Shown piece by piece: positions 43,349-52,239 of a stretch of 64,000 nt of DNA. The stretch comes from Planctomycetota bacterium (GTDB taxonomy: Bacteria > Planctomycetota > B15-G4). Location of the stretch: contig JAJDEP010000003.1 in NCBI GenBank assembly GCA_029259715.1, positions 237,370 through 301,369 of the forward strand, given 5' to 3'. The notes beneath the pieces are model-generated. The model searched no databases and was not told where the DNA came from. It saw nothing but the letters and a program-made list of their open reading frames with translations. Within the stretch, counting starts at the first letter, position 1, and each line of letters opens with the position of its first letter. Both the position numbers and the translations under genes were made by a program.

Positions 43349-44812
43349 ATGCTCTTCAACACCCAGCCCTTCGCCGTCTTCTTCCTGACGGTCTTCGTGG
43401 GCTACTGGCTGCTGCGCCGGACGAGCACCGCGCGGGTCCTGTGGCTGCTGGCCGCCAGCTACTTCTTCTACGGCTGGTGGGACTGGCGCTTCCTCGGCCT
43501 GATCGTCTTCTCGACCGGGCTCGACTACACCATCGGGCTCAAGCTCGACCGCAGCAGGCATGCGGGCGACAGCTCGGCGGGCGGCTCACCGGACAGCTCA
43601 GCGGGAGGCACGGCGGGACCGCCGGACCGCGGCCGCAAGCGGCTGCTGATCCTCAGCCTGGTCGGCAACCTGGGCGTGCTGGGCTTCTTCAAGTACTGGG
43701 ACTTCTTCGCGGCCGAGCTGGCCACGGGGCTGGCCGCCTTCGGCATCGAAGCCCAGCCCATGCTGCTGCACCTGATCCTGCCGGTGGGCATCAGCTTCTA
43801 CACCTTCCAGACGCTCAGCTACACGCTCGACGTCTACCACGGCCACATGCCGGCCGAGCGCAGCCTCGCGCGCTTCGCCCTGTTCGTCGCCTTCTTCCCG
43901 CAGCTCGTGGCCGGGCCCATCGTGCGGGCCAGTCACTTCCTGCCGCAGATCCCCAAGACGCCGCGCCTCGACGGGCCCGGCTTCGAGCGGGCCCTGGCGC
44001 TCATCTTCTGGGGACTGGTGAAGAAGGTGGTCATCGCCGACTACCTGGGCGCCACTCTCGTCGACCCCTTCTGGGATCAACCGGACGACTTCGGCGGCTC
44101 CCTCTCGCTGCTCGCCGTCTACGGCTACGCCTTCCAGATCTACGGCGACTTCTCGGGCTACTCCGACATCGCCATCGGCAGCGCGGCCCTGCTCGGCTTC
44201 GACCTCGGCGAGAACTTCCACGCCCCCTACCGCTCGTGCCACCCGCGGGAGTTCTGGGGGCGCTGGCACATCAGCCTCAGCTCGTGGCTGCGCGACTACC
44301 TGTACATATCGCTGGGCGGCAACCGCGGCGGCATGTCGAAGATGTACCGCAACCTCATGCTGACCATGCTGCTGGGCGGGCTGTGGCACGGCGCGTCGTG
44401 GATGTTCGTGGCGTGGGGGCTGTTCCACGGCCTGCTGCTCGTGGCCGACCGCATGCTCGGGCTGCGCATCCCGGAGACCGCCACCGGGCGCTGGTTCGCG
44501 CGGGCCGTCATGTTCCAGTTCACCTGCCTGGGCTGGATCCTGTTCCGCAGCGCCGACGGCGCCACGGCCTGGGCCGTGCTGACGTCGTTCCTCGCGCCGC
44601 TCGGCGACACGGACGCCTTCTCGACCTACGTGCCCGCTGTGCTGGTCCTCGCCGTGCTCACGCACATGCCGTCCATGGCGTTCAAGACGCGGCTACGCGA
44701 TGCCTTCACGGCGCTTCCCGGGCTGGTCCAGGGCGCCGCTTACGCCGTGCTCGTCGGCCTGTTCATGCAGGTGAGCGGCCTCGATGTCCCCTTCATCTAC
44801 TTCCAGTTCTGA
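43349..44812 (+). CDS. AlgI-like membrane-bound O-acyltransferase
   Basis: This 487-residue polytopic protein has the MBOAT features. SISFYTFQTLSYTLDVY-like PVGISFYTFQTLSYTLDVY, FFPQLVAGPIVRA and FWGRWHISLSSWLRDYLYI are present, as is the invariant His in LGGLWHGASWMFVAWGLFHG (His347). Relative to AlgI it has an extra Ser/Gly-rich insert at about 75-95. The family moves acetyl groups from the cytoplasm to exported polysaccharide or lipid. It is the first gene of a (+) operon and is followed 42 bases later by an SGNH-type partner. Confidence 0.92.
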   Translation: MLFNTQPFAVFFLTVFVGYWLLRRTSTARVLWLLAASYFFYGWWDWRFLGLIVFSTGLDYTIGLKLDRSRHAGDSSAGGSPDSSAGGTAGPPDRGRKRLLILSLVGNLGVLGFFKYWDFFAAELATGLAAFGIEAQPMLLHLILPVGISFYTFQTLSYTLDVYHGHMPAERSLARFALFVAFFPQLVAGPIVRASHFLPQIPKTPRLDGPGFERALALIFWGLVKKVVIADYLGATLVDPFWDQPDDFGGSLSLLAVYGYAFQIYGDFSGYSDIAIGSAALLGFDLGENFHAPYRSCHPREFWGRWHISLSSWLRDYLYISLGGNRGGMSKMYRNLMLTMLLGGLWHGASWMFVAWGLFHGLLLVADRMLGLRIPETATGRWFARAVMFQFTCLGWILFRSADGATAWAVLTSFLAPLGDTDAFSTYVPAVLVLAVLTHMPSMAFKTRLRDAFTALPGLVQGAAYAVLVGLFMQVSGLDVPFIYFQF

Positions 44813-44854
44813 GGTCGTCGTACTGATGCCCCTTCCCGAGCCCCGAGGCGCTCC

Positions 44855-45901
44855 ATGTTCTCGCTGACGCTGCGTCAGGCCACCGTCGTGCTCGGCTTCG
44901 TCCTGGCCACCTGGGCCGCGGACGTGACCATGCGCGCCCAGGGCTACACGCTGCTCGAGCCCTACCGCAACGAGAAGCGCGCCGAGCGGGTCTTCGCCTA
45001 CCTCAGCCGGCCCGAGACCGAGGACGTCCTGCTGGTGGGTTCGAGTCGCGTCGCCGGGGGCTTCGACGCGCGCCTCGTGCAGCGGCTGCTGAGCGCCGAG
45101 CGCCAGCAGCAGACCAGCGTCTACAAGCTCGGCGTGGCCGGGCTGCGCTCGGTGTACCTGGCCGAGCTGTTACGCGACGCCATCGTGAAACGCCCGCCGC
45201 AGGAGCGCCTCGTCATCGCCCTCGAGCCGCGCTTCTTCTGCACCGCCGTCCGCCGCACGGGGCGCCGCGATGCGCCGCGCGCCGACGATGCCGATGCCGA
45301 TGCCCTCCGCGGCGAGTGGGAGGGCGAGGCTCTGGCCGACGCCTTCGGGCGCCGCTTCGACGGCCTGGCCGCCCTCTGGAATCTGCCCTGGGTCCGCACG
45401 GCGGCGTCCTCCGACCTCACCACCTTCATGCACGCCCACGGGGGCGAACACCAGGCCGTGGCCGCCCGCCGCGCCGAGGACGAGCGCGCCGCCAGGAACC
45501 GCGTCGGTCGCCGCGACCTGTTCGACCTGCCGCCGAACATGGAGTGGCAGTGGCCCGCGCCCGACGCGGACGAGATGGTCGCCTTCCGCCTCATGCTCGA
45601 CCTGCTCGACGCGTTGCCCTGCCCCGTGACCTTCGTGCGCATGCCGCTGACGCCCGGCTTCAATGAAGAACACATGCCGGTGGTCTCGCCGCGCTTCCTC
45701 GCCGAGATCGTCCCGGCGCTGGAGGCCCGCGGACACGACTTCTATGATCTGCAAGGGGCTCCGTACCCCACCGACGACCGCTACTACTTCAGCCGCACCC
45801 ACCTCAACCGGAGCGGCTGCGAGCAGACCTCCGCGGCCTTCGTCAGCGACGTCCTCGCGCCCCTGATGCGGGGCGTCACACCCCCGGCCGCCCAGCGATG
45901 A
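44855..45901 (+). CDS. SGNH-hydrolase-like partner of the O-acyltransferase (AlgX/DltD-like)
   Basis: This 348-residue protein has an N-terminal signal anchor (ATVVLGFVLATWAADV). VLLVGSSRVAGG bears the Ser block (Ser63 or Ser64), and near the end FSRTHLNRSG bears His316. In SGNH enzymes an Asp stands three residues before this His (D-x-x-H); here it is Ser313, so the acid may come from elsewhere or the enzyme may be changed. Such partners receive the acetyl group moved by the MBOAT and place it on the polymer. GAGGCG supports the start, and the stop overlaps the next gene by four bases. Confidence 0.72.
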   Translation: MFSLTLRQATVVLGFVLATWAADVTMRAQGYTLLEPYRNEKRAERVFAYLSRPETEDVLLVGSSRVAGGFDARLVQRLLSAERQQQTSVYKLGVAGLRSVYLAELLRDAIVKRPPQERLVIALEPRFFCTAVRRTGRRDAPRADDADADALRGEWEGEALADAFGRRFDGLAALWNLPWVRTAASSDLTTFMHAHGGEHQAVAARRAEDERAARNRVGRRDLFDLPPNMEWQWPAPDADEMVAFRLMLDLLDALPCPVTFVRMPLTPGFNEEHMPVVSPRFLAEIVPALEARGHDFYDLQGAPYPTDDRYYFSRTHLNRSGCEQTSAAFVSDVLAPLMRGVTPPAAQR

Positions 45902-46902
45902 AGCTCACCGCCCTGCTGATTGCCGCCACTTTGCTGCCGTCTCCGGCGCCCGCCGACGAGCTGCACCTGTCCGACGGCACCGTCCTCCAGGGCCGCCTGC
46001 AGGAAGAGACGCGCCGCGGCTTCGCCTTCCTGTCCGTGGACGCCAAGCGCCCCAAGACCCACGCGCGCAAGGACGTCGAGCGGGTGGTGCTCACCTGGTC
46101 CCTGCCCGACTTCCTGTTCAACGACCCGCAGTGGTCCCAGCAGATGGTCGACGCCCGCATCTCCTCGACCTTCCGGGAGGAGTGGGGCGAGGTGGAAGTC
46201 CTGCGCAGCGAGCACTTCATCGTGTTCACGAATTCGAGCGCCGGCAAGAAGTACCTCGTGACCATGGAGGACATCTACGACCGCTTCATCAAGCTCTTCC
46301 CCTTCGAGGAGCAGGCCGACGCCACCTTGATGCCGGTCTTGCTCTACAAGACCAACGACCACTACTTCCAGTTCACCTCCGACAACACGTCCATGGACAT
46401 CGAAGGGGCGCGGCGCACCGGCGGTCACGCCACGCGCGACTACTACGCGACCTACTACCAGGCCCCCGGCGACTCGGTGCACTACCACGAAGGCGCGCAC
46501 CAGATGGTCGCCAACCGCCTCCGGATCCGCGGCGGGGGCAGCTGGTTCCAGGAGGGCATGGCGGTGTTCTTCGAGGGCACCCTGTTCCCGGGCGAGGACC
46601 CGGCCAAGGGCATGAAGGCCCACATCAAGAGCCAACGCACCACGCCCCTGGCCGAGCTCATCACGGTTCGGTCGCTGCTCGGGTCGAGCAAGTCCGAGTC
46701 GGACCCCGGCCTGGGCCGACGCCGCTACCAGCAGGCCGGGGCCGTGATCAAGTTCCTGTTCGAAGGGCCGCACAAGGACGCGTTCCCCGAGTTCCTCGAG
46801 CGCATCCGCAAGGGCCAGGGACTGCAGCAGATCGCCGCCGAGTTGTTCGAGACCAGCCTGGCCGGCCTCGACGCCCAGTTCGCGGAGTTCTACGGGGCAT
46901 GA
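45898..46902 (+). CDS. Exported gluzincin-like peptidase (DUF1570/MA-type)
   Basis: This 334-residue protein has a signal peptide (MKLTALLIAATLLPSPAPA). A domain with DELHLSDGTVLQGRLQEE follows, like a small beta-barrel of a type seen with such peptidases. The zinc site is HYHEGAHQMV (His197, Glu198, His201) with the third ligand Glu219 in WFQEGMAVFF. H-E-x-x-H plus a downstream Glu defines gluzincins. It is coupled by ATGA overlaps both to the SGNH gene before it and to the gene after it. Its substrate may be a protein of the envelope; no link to acetylation is known to me. Confidence 0.75.
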   Translation: MKLTALLIAATLLPSPAPADELHLSDGTVLQGRLQEETRRGFAFLSVDAKRPKTHARKDVERVVLTWSLPDFLFNDPQWSQQMVDARISSTFREEWGEVEVLRSEHFIVFTNSSAGKKYLVTMEDIYDRFIKLFPFEEQADATLMPVLLYKTNDHYFQFTSDNTSMDIEGARRTGGHATRDYYATYYQAPGDSVHYHEGAHQMVANRLRIRGGGSWFQEGMAVFFEGTLFPGEDPAKGMKAHIKSQRTTPLAELITVRSLLGSSKSESDPGLGRRRYQQAGAVIKFLFEGPHKDAFPEFLERIRKGQGLQQIAAELFETSLAGLDAQFAEFYGA

Positions 46903-47465
46903 AGACGCTCGTGCTGATCGGCGCGCTGGGCCTGACGGGACTGCTGCTGGTCGCCGCCACGGCCACGGCCACGGCTCCCGCGCCGGCCGTCCGGGCACCC
47001 GCCCTCGCCGACGACGAACACCCCGTCATCTTCGAGGACCGGGCCAAGCACCTGACCTTCGCGCCGCCGCCCGGCTGGACCTTCGGGGAGGCCAGCGACG
47101 CCGACCGCCTCATCTTCGAGGGCCCGCGCTCGGGCGGGCGCCCCGCGCGGGTGGTGCTGCTCGCCTTCGAGGACGTGCGCGCGACGGAAGAGATCCTCTT
47201 CACCTCGCTGGTGGAGGAGCTCGGCCTCGAGGTGACCGATGACGAGCTCGAAGCCCTTCAGATCTGGGACGAGGCCGTCGCCGACGAGGGCGTCGCGCTA
47301 GCCGTCACGGTGGAACACAAGCTCGACCGCAAACCGCGCTTGACCGGCCTGGTCATCCGGCGCGAGCACCCGCGGGTGCTGGTCATGCTGTGCGAGACCG
47401 CTCCGCGCCAGTTCGCCGACCTGCAACAGGATTTCGCCCGCTGGCGACAAGCCGTGCAGCTCTAG
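46899..47465 (+). CDS. Exported protein with PsbP/DcrB-like look
   Basis: This 188-residue protein starts at the ATG overlapping the peptidase stop and has a signal peptide (TLVLIGALGLTGLLLVAA). The mature part HLTFAPPPGWTFGEASDADRL...VVLLAFEDVRA with an amphipathic strand pattern resembles DcrB/PsbP-like folds, but similarity is only by eye. It is the last gene of the O-acyltransferase operon. Confidence 0.6.
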   Translation: MKTLVLIGALGLTGLLLVAATATATAPAPAVRAPALADDEHPVIFEDRAKHLTFAPPPGWTFGEASDADRLIFEGPRSGGRPARVVLLAFEDVRATEEILFTSLVEELGLEVTDDELEALQIWDEAVADEGVALAVTVEHKLDRKPRLTGLVIRREHPRVLVMLCETAPRQFADLQQDFARWRQAVQL

Positions 47466-47473
47466 GCCGGCGC

Positions 47474-47499
47474 GTTTCCCCGGGCCTTGTTTCCCCGGG
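47474..47499. repeat. Duplicated GTTTCCCCGGG
   Basis: GTTTCCCCGGG occurs at 47474-47484 and 47489-47499, 15 bases apart, in the gap before a lipoprotein gene. It could be a pair of operator half-sites or a duplication; nothing more can be said. Confidence 0.45.
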
Positions 47500-47614
47500 A
47501 TGACGGGCCGCCCGGCGCACGGGAAATCCATTGAACCGGTGTCGCGGCAGGCATAGACCAGAGACTCGAAGGGAGGCCAGCCCTTGTCCACGCGCCTCAG
47601 AACCGGAGTCGAAC

Positions 47615-48085
47615 ATGAAGTGCAGTAGCCGCCTCGTCCTCACCCTTGCCCTCGCCAGCCTGAGTCTGCTGGTTTCCACCGGCTGCATGATGGGCACCTA
47701 CACGCCGCCGCCGAAGCAGGCGCCCCCGGGCCCGATCAGCATGACCAAGATCATGGCCATGCCCACCTTCACCAAGGCCTACCTCGGCGACACGAAGGCC
47801 CACGTGGTCTTTCCCATCCCGGCCGGACGCCAGGGCTCGACGCTCAAGGTCTGGACCTGGACGCCCAAGCTCAGCGATCTGCGCGTCACCAACCCGCCCC
47901 ACGACAACAAGCCGCGCATCTATCGCATCGGCGAGTCGCCCACCTTCGTCGACATGATCAAAAAGATCCCGTCCACGGCCCAGCGCTTCACCGTGAAGAT
48001 GGAGCTGATGCGGGCCGACGGCACCAAGGAGACCAGCTTCCAGGTCTTCCGGGTGCACGATCTCGACGGCAGCGAGGAACGCTAG
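47615..48085 (+). CDS. Small lipoprotein of unknown function
   Basis: This 156-residue protein has a lipoprotein signal (LALASLSLLVSTGCMMG, Cys near residue 24). The rest is mainly beta and contains VVFPIPAGRQGSTLKVWTWTPKL and RFTVKMELMRADGTKET. I do not recognise it. The ATG with GGAG eight bases before it is used; an earlier in-frame ATG would put the signal 28 residues inside. It stands alone after the acyltransferase operon and converges with the next gene. Confidence 0.65.
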   Translation: MKCSSRLVLTLALASLSLLVSTGCMMGTYTPPPKQAPPGPISMTKIMAMPTFTKAYLGDTKAHVVFPIPAGRQGSTLKVWTWTPKLSDLRVTNPPHDNKPRIYRIGESPTFVDMIKKIPSTAQRFTVKMELMRADGTKETSFQVFRVHDLDGSEER

Positions 48086-48119
48086 CGACAGCAGGGATTG
48101 CGCGCGGCGCCCACGGGCC

Positions 48120-50528
48120 TCAACGCCCGTAGCGTCGGCACCACTCGCAGTCGTCTTCGACCCACAGCGGACCGTCGCCGGTCTCGGAGGCGATGTAGCC
48201 GAGCTGCGCGAGCTGCTCCAGCAGGGCCGGCTCGTCGATGGTGTCCGCCTGGGCCAGGGGCTGCGCCGACTGCATCCACTCGATCAGCAGGGCGCGGAGC
48301 CCCGCCGCGGCCTGCGGCTGCTCCGCGGCGAGGTCGTGCGCGCAGACGCGATCGGCGACGATGTCGAACAGCTCGATCTGGTGACGCTGGTAGGTGCGCC
48401 CCGAGCGGCCGCTGGTGTAGTCCGAGAGGTACATGACGAGGTACAGCGGCCCGCTCTGCACAGCGACGGCCCGTCCGCCCGCCGAGAGGATGAAGCGTGG
48501 CTCGGAGGGCTGGCGCCGGCCCTCGGTGAAGCGCAGCAGGCTGCGCCCGGGGAACTCGGCGGCGGTCAGGCCCGCCAGGTCGAGCAGCGTGCGTCCGAGG
48601 TCGAGGTGGGTCACGGGCGCCTCGACCCGCCCTCCGCCCGCGACGCCGGGCCCGGCCAGCAGCATCGGCACGTGCACCGTGCCGGGGTACAGCTCGTCGT
48701 GCCCGAACCACACGCCGCTCTCGCCCAGACCTTCGCCGTGGTCGCCCACCAGGCTGACCAGGCCCGACCCGAAGCGCGCGTCCGCCAGCAGACGACCGAG
48801 TTGCGCGTCGAGGTAGGAGACCTCGGCCTTGTACTGGGCCTTGGCGAATTCGACGTCGCGCAGGCCCGGCATGATCGGGTCGAGGATCTCCGCTGCGACG
48901 CCCGGGTCGGGGAGGTCCGGGTCGAACGGATCGCGGTCCGGGTCGTAGTAGATGCGGTCGAACGCCGGGATCGGCGTGTAGGGCGTGTGGGCATCGAAGA
49001 GATGCAGCCACAGGAACAGCGGCCGCTCACCGGCGTGACCGCGCCACTGCAGGGCCATGTCGACGGCCTCGGCCGCGCTGCGGTCCGCGCCCTCGGGCCA
49101 GCTCAGCCGATCGAAGCCCTGACCCAGGCCGCTGCTGACGTGACCCAGGTGGCGTGTGGTGAGCACCCCCTGGGTGACGTACCCGGCCGCCTGGAAGTGC
49201 TCCGCCAGGGTCGTCGCCGCCTCCGTCACCGGGCGACGGTTGACGAGCACACCCGTGTCGCGCGGATGGTGCCCGGTCATGAGCGCGATGTGGGAAGGGT
49301 TGGTGACGTTGGTCGGTGAGAAGCAATCGTCGAAGGCCAGGCCCCGTGCGGCGAGACCGTCGAGGGTGGGCGTCGACACCGTTACGCCGTCGGGCGCATA
49401 GCCCACGTGGTCACCGCGGTGCGTGTCGCTCGTGATCAGCAGCACCGTGGGTGGCGCGCCGCCGTGGGCCGGGTCGGGGCCGTGCACGGCGGCCTCGGCG
49501 ATGGCCCACCCCGCCTCGAAAGCCGGCAGCTCGAGCCCAGCCTCGAGGGCGCGGTCGGGGAGCAGGCGGCCGTCATCCGCCACGCGGCGTGCCGCGACCA
49601 CCTCGAAGCGCGCGGTCAAGCGCCGCCCTTCCAGATCCGAGAGGTCGAACTCGGCATGCTCCCAGTAGCTGCGTGTCTTGAAGTCTCGCTGCAGGCCCGG
49701 GTCGGCGCCGTCGTCCGCCGCGGCGAGCGAGACCCACAGGCGCGACGCACCGGATGAACGCCGCCGCACGTCGAAGGGCGCGGCATGGGAGAAGGTCAGG
49801 CGCCCGTTCGGCGGCACGATGAAGGTGGCCTCCGCGGGCCGCTCGTCCGTGATGCCCTCGGCCCGACGCGTCTCTCCGGCGTACGCCACCAGGGCCGCGG
49901 GTCCGCCCACGTCGGGCATGAGCCCCTCGAGGGGCCGATCCAGCAACTCCAGCGAGAGCAGCCCCATGTTGCGGTGACCGCCGGTGACCTCGAGCACGAG
50001 CTCGCTGCATGTCACCGGGATGTGGGCCGGGAAGTCGACCTCGAAGATCTGCGGCTCGGCGGTCTCGGTGAGCACGACGGGCTCGCTCCGCACCACCATC
50101 TCGCCCTGGCGGCGCAGCTCCAAACGCAGGAAGGCCAGGCCGTTGCCCCCGACGGTGAGCCCGACCCGAGCGACGTTGAAGCGGGCCGGGTCGTAGCGCC
50201 CCTTGCGCGTGTAGCGCAGGGGCACGTCGCTCGAGAACGACTGGGCGAACAACACGCCCGGCGGGCTGTCCTCCGGCGTGCCCAGCAGGCGGCGGGTTCC
50301 GTGGTGCGCGGCCTCCACCGTCCAGCGGTCCGCCTCCGTGGCCGGTTCGAAGCGGGCGAAGGACACCTCCGGTCGCAACGGCGCCGCACCCTGGCCGGGG
50401 ACGAGATCGAGGCGCGCGAACGCTGGCGGCGCCTGCGCGGAATCGCCACACGCCGACAGCATGAGTGCGGCCCCGACGAGCCACGCCCCCCGCGTCGAAG
50501 TGGTGCCGGTCCGCGAACGGACCCTCAA
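48120..50528 (-). CDS. Lipoprotein sulfatase-fold protein with Thr at the nucleophile position
   Basis: This 802-residue protein has a lipobox (VGAALMLSACGDS), an N-terminal beta-rich region to about 360 and a sulfatase-fold domain: TVLLITSDTHRGDHVGY, TNVTNPSHIALMTGHHPRD, WLHLFDAHTPYTPI, LVSLVGDHGEGLGESG. The nucleophile place is Thr409 (T-N-P-S-H), not the Cys/Ser of active sulfatases. The end LLEQLAQLGYIAS is shared with the 844-residue homologue at 38886. The start is a TTG overlapping the stop of a 56-residue gene (TTGA). No other ATG or GTG precedes the signal, which makes coupling plausible. Confidence 0.72.
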   Translation of the reverse strand: MRVRSRTGTTSTRGAWLVGAALMLSACGDSAQAPPAFARLDLVPGQGAAPLRPEVSFARFEPATEADRWTVEAAHHGTRRLLGTPEDSPPGVLFAQSFSSDVPLRYTRKGRYDPARFNVARVGLTVGGNGLAFLRLELRRQGEMVVRSEPVVLTETAEPQIFEVDFPAHIPVTCSELVLEVTGGHRNMGLLSLELLDRPLEGLMPDVGGPAALVAYAGETRRAEGITDERPAEATFIVPPNGRLTFSHAAPFDVRRRSSGASRLWVSLAAADDGADPGLQRDFKTRSYWEHAEFDLSDLEGRRLTARFEVVAARRVADDGRLLPDRALEAGLELPAFEAGWAIAEAAVHGPDPAHGGAPPTVLLITSDTHRGDHVGYAPDGVTVSTPTLDGLAARGLAFDDCFSPTNVTNPSHIALMTGHHPRDTGVLVNRRPVTEAATTLAEHFQAAGYVTQGVLTTRHLGHVSSGLGQGFDRLSWPEGADRSAAEAVDMALQWRGHAGERPLFLWLHLFDAHTPYTPIPAFDRIYYDPDRDPFDPDLPDPGVAAEILDPIMPGLRDVEFAKAQYKAEVSYLDAQLGRLLADARFGSGLVSLVGDHGEGLGESGVWFGHDELYPGTVHVPMLLAGPGVAGGGRVEAPVTHLDLGRTLLDLAGLTAAEFPGRSLLRFTEGRRQPSEPRFILSAGGRAVAVQSGPLYLVMYLSDYTSGRSGRTYQRHQIELFDIVADRVCAHDLAAEQPQAAAGLRALLIEWMQSAQPLAQADTIDEPALLEQLAQLGYIASETGDGPLWVEDDCEWCRRYGR

Positions 50529-50695
50529 GCGTCCGCGAGCTTGGCCAGCTCCTCGTCGATGGCAGCGATCTCAGCCTCGATGCGGCCCGGCTCCTCGGGG
50601 TCGTCGGTGAATTGCTTCACCACCGACAATTGCTTGCGCAGCTTCTCCTTGCGCGTACGCAGCACGACGATGCGCTTCTTCGCTTTCTTGTCCAC
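50525..50695 (-). CDS. 56-residue basic coiled-coil protein of planctomycete type
   Basis: A 57-codon frame (GTG start, TGA stop) encodes VDKKAKKRIVVLRTRKEKLR..., ending EIAAIDEELAKLADA. The sequence is heavily charged and helical, with heptad Leu/Ile typical of a coiled coil. I recall very similar proteins beginning M-D-K-K-A-K-K-R-I in planctomycete genomes, of unknown function. GAGGT lies six bases before the GTG. The stop overlaps the TTG start of the sulfatase-fold gene. It is too small for most gene finders. Confidence 0.72.
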   Translation of the reverse strand: MDKKAKKRIVVLRTRKEKLRKQLSVVKQFTDDPEEPGRIEAEIAAIDEELAKLADA

Positions 50696-50780
50696 GACGA
50701 CCTCGGTTGCGACGGAATCGGAGCGGGGATTCTAGTCCACGGGAAGGCCCCATGCAGCGGTCGGCCCCGCCGGCTCCGTG

Positions 50781-51986
50781 TCAGCGCCGGCCGTCCCCTC
50801 GCAACGGCTCCGGCGAGAGGGAATCGCCCACCAGCGAGAAGCCCCACAGCCAGGCCGCCCCGATGCGCCCCTCCCGGGTGCCCACCATCAGCTCGCTGGC
50901 CCCCGTCTCGATGCGCACCCAATCCGCGCTGGCCACCGGGTACCAGGTCCGGCCCTGCAGGGGCGGAGCGCCGTCCACCGCCACCCGGTACTTGTGGCGC
51001 GTGGCGCCGTTGTCGTCCTCGGTGTAGTGGGCGATCTCCACAATGGGCAGCTGCTGCATCTGCGGGTTGCTCGTGTCGAAGGCCCCGTTGGCCAGATGCA
51101 GCAGGCCATGGGACAAGACCGGCACCCCTACGCCGAGCAGCAGGATCACCAGCAGCATCAGGCGCTGAGGGGCGCTGCGGGCGCTGACGATCCACGCCGC
51201 CCCCACCATCGTGACCAACGCGAGGGGCAGGCCCAGGGCCGCGCCCAGCGGCAGCAGCGACGTCGCGTCGATGAGCGGATACTCGGCGATGGCCGTGGCC
51301 ATGCTGATCACCGCGACCAGGAGCAGGACCAGCGCGCCGCCCACCACGGCGATGGCGGGCTTGTCGATGGTCGGGGCGGGCGTGAACTGATGCCGCCGGG
51401 CGACCGCGACCGCCGTGCGCGCCACGCGCCCCAGGCGCTCGACGAAGCCGGCGAGGATCTCGGTGTCGAGGGTCTTGCCGAGCTCCGCCCGCTTGCAGCA
51501 CAACACCAGACGCTCGCCCTTGAGCTGCACGTAACTGCCGCACAGGGCCACGAAGCCCTTGAGTTCGGTGCGCACCGCGCGGTCGGCGAGCAGCGCCCGC
51601 GCCAGGGGCATGTCGCGCGTCTCGATCAGCACCGCTTCGTCGAAGGCGCGGTCGTTCCCGTGCACCGGCTCGGAGGGCACGAGCGGGCCGAGCCAGCGAT
51701 CGACGGCGCAGCGGCGCGTGGCCCGCAGGCGACCCACCTCCTCGGTGACGACCGAGATCAGGCAGAAGCCGGCCTTGGGCGAACCGATCCGCAAGCGCAT
51801 CTCCACGCCGCGGATGGTCGCGTGCAGGGCGCCCTTGACGAGCTTGCCACCGAAGGCCTGGGCCAGCTCCTCGAGCCGCTGCTTGTCCTTGGCCGGCGTC
51901 CCCTTCCCGCCACCCGAAAGGCCGGCGCCCATGCCGGGGGCGGCCACCTCGCCCAGGGCGGCGATGATTTCGCGGTTCATGCTCAT
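50781..51986 (-). CDS. Membrane protein of unknown function in the SPFH operon
   Basis: This 401-residue protein has a soluble N-terminal part of about 200 residues with many Cys and Arg (RCAVDRWLG, LVLCCKRAELG), three transmembrane helices at about 215-300 and a soluble end of about 100 residues rich in beta strands (VRIETGASELMVGTREGRIG). It has no recognised domain. The start overlaps the stop of the ribbon-helix-helix gene by four bases. The operon order SPFH, RHH, then this gene suggests a membrane-associated role with the SPFH protein. Confidence 0.65.
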   Translation of the reverse strand: MSMNREIIAALGEVAAPGMGAGLSGGGKGTPAKDKQRLEELAQAFGGKLVKGALHATIRGVEMRLRIGSPKAGFCLISVVTEEVGRLRATRRCAVDRWLGPLVPSEPVHGNDRAFDEAVLIETRDMPLARALLADRAVRTELKGFVALCGSYVQLKGERLVLCCKRAELGKTLDTEILAGFVERLGRVARTAVAVARRHQFTPAPTIDKPAIAVVGGALVLLLVAVISMATAIAEYPLIDATSLLPLGAALGLPLALVTMVGAAWIVSARSAPQRLMLLVILLLGVGVPVLSHGLLHLANGAFDTSNPQMQQLPIVEIAHYTEDDNGATRHKYRVAVDGAPPLQGRTWYPVASADWVRIETGASELMVGTREGRIGAAWLWGFSLVGDSLSPEPLRGDGRR

Positions 51987-52198
51987 CGTCCCTCCCCATC
52001 GCTGCCCTTGCCGCGCCGGCGCCGCAGGGCGTCGCGCAGCAGGTACTCGATGTGTGCGTTGAGGCTGCGGAAATCCTGCGCGGCCCAGCCCTTCAGATCG
52101 TCCATGACCTCAGGCGGCAAGCGCAGCAGGAAGGGCTTGCGCTCCCTCGCCTTGCCGGGCTTGCCGCCCCTCGACGATCCATCCGCCTTGCGTGCCAT
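51983..52198 (-). CDS. Ribbon-helix-helix (Arc-like) protein next to an SPFH gene
   Basis: This 71-residue protein has a basic Gly-rich tail followed by KPFLLRLPPEVMDDLKGWAA and QDFRSLNAHIEYLLRDALRR, the beta strand and two helices of an Arc-type DNA-binding fold. The R-S-x-N-x-x-I-E-x-L-L pattern is common to small proteins encoded beside SPFH genes. It may repress its own operon or act on the SPFH protein. It sits between the SPFH gene and a membrane-protein gene, overlapping the latter by ATGA. Confidence 0.82.
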   Translation of the reverse strand: MARKADGSSRGGKPGKARERKPFLLRLPPEVMDDLKGWAAQDFRSLNAHIEYLLRDALRRRRGKGSDGEGR

Positions 52199-52239
52199 GG
52201 CTGTGCGGCCTCTCGCCGCCCCGCTGAGTCGCCGACCGC

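Noticed and set aside
48113..48130. 6-bp hairpin at the junction of convergent genes as a terminator.
   Set aside because: It overlaps the stop codon and last codons of the sulfatase-fold gene and is short, so chance is likely.
51983..52198. Antitoxin of a toxin-antitoxin pair.
   Set aside because: The Arc-like fold fits, but the partners are an SPFH gene and a 401-residue membrane protein, not a toxin.
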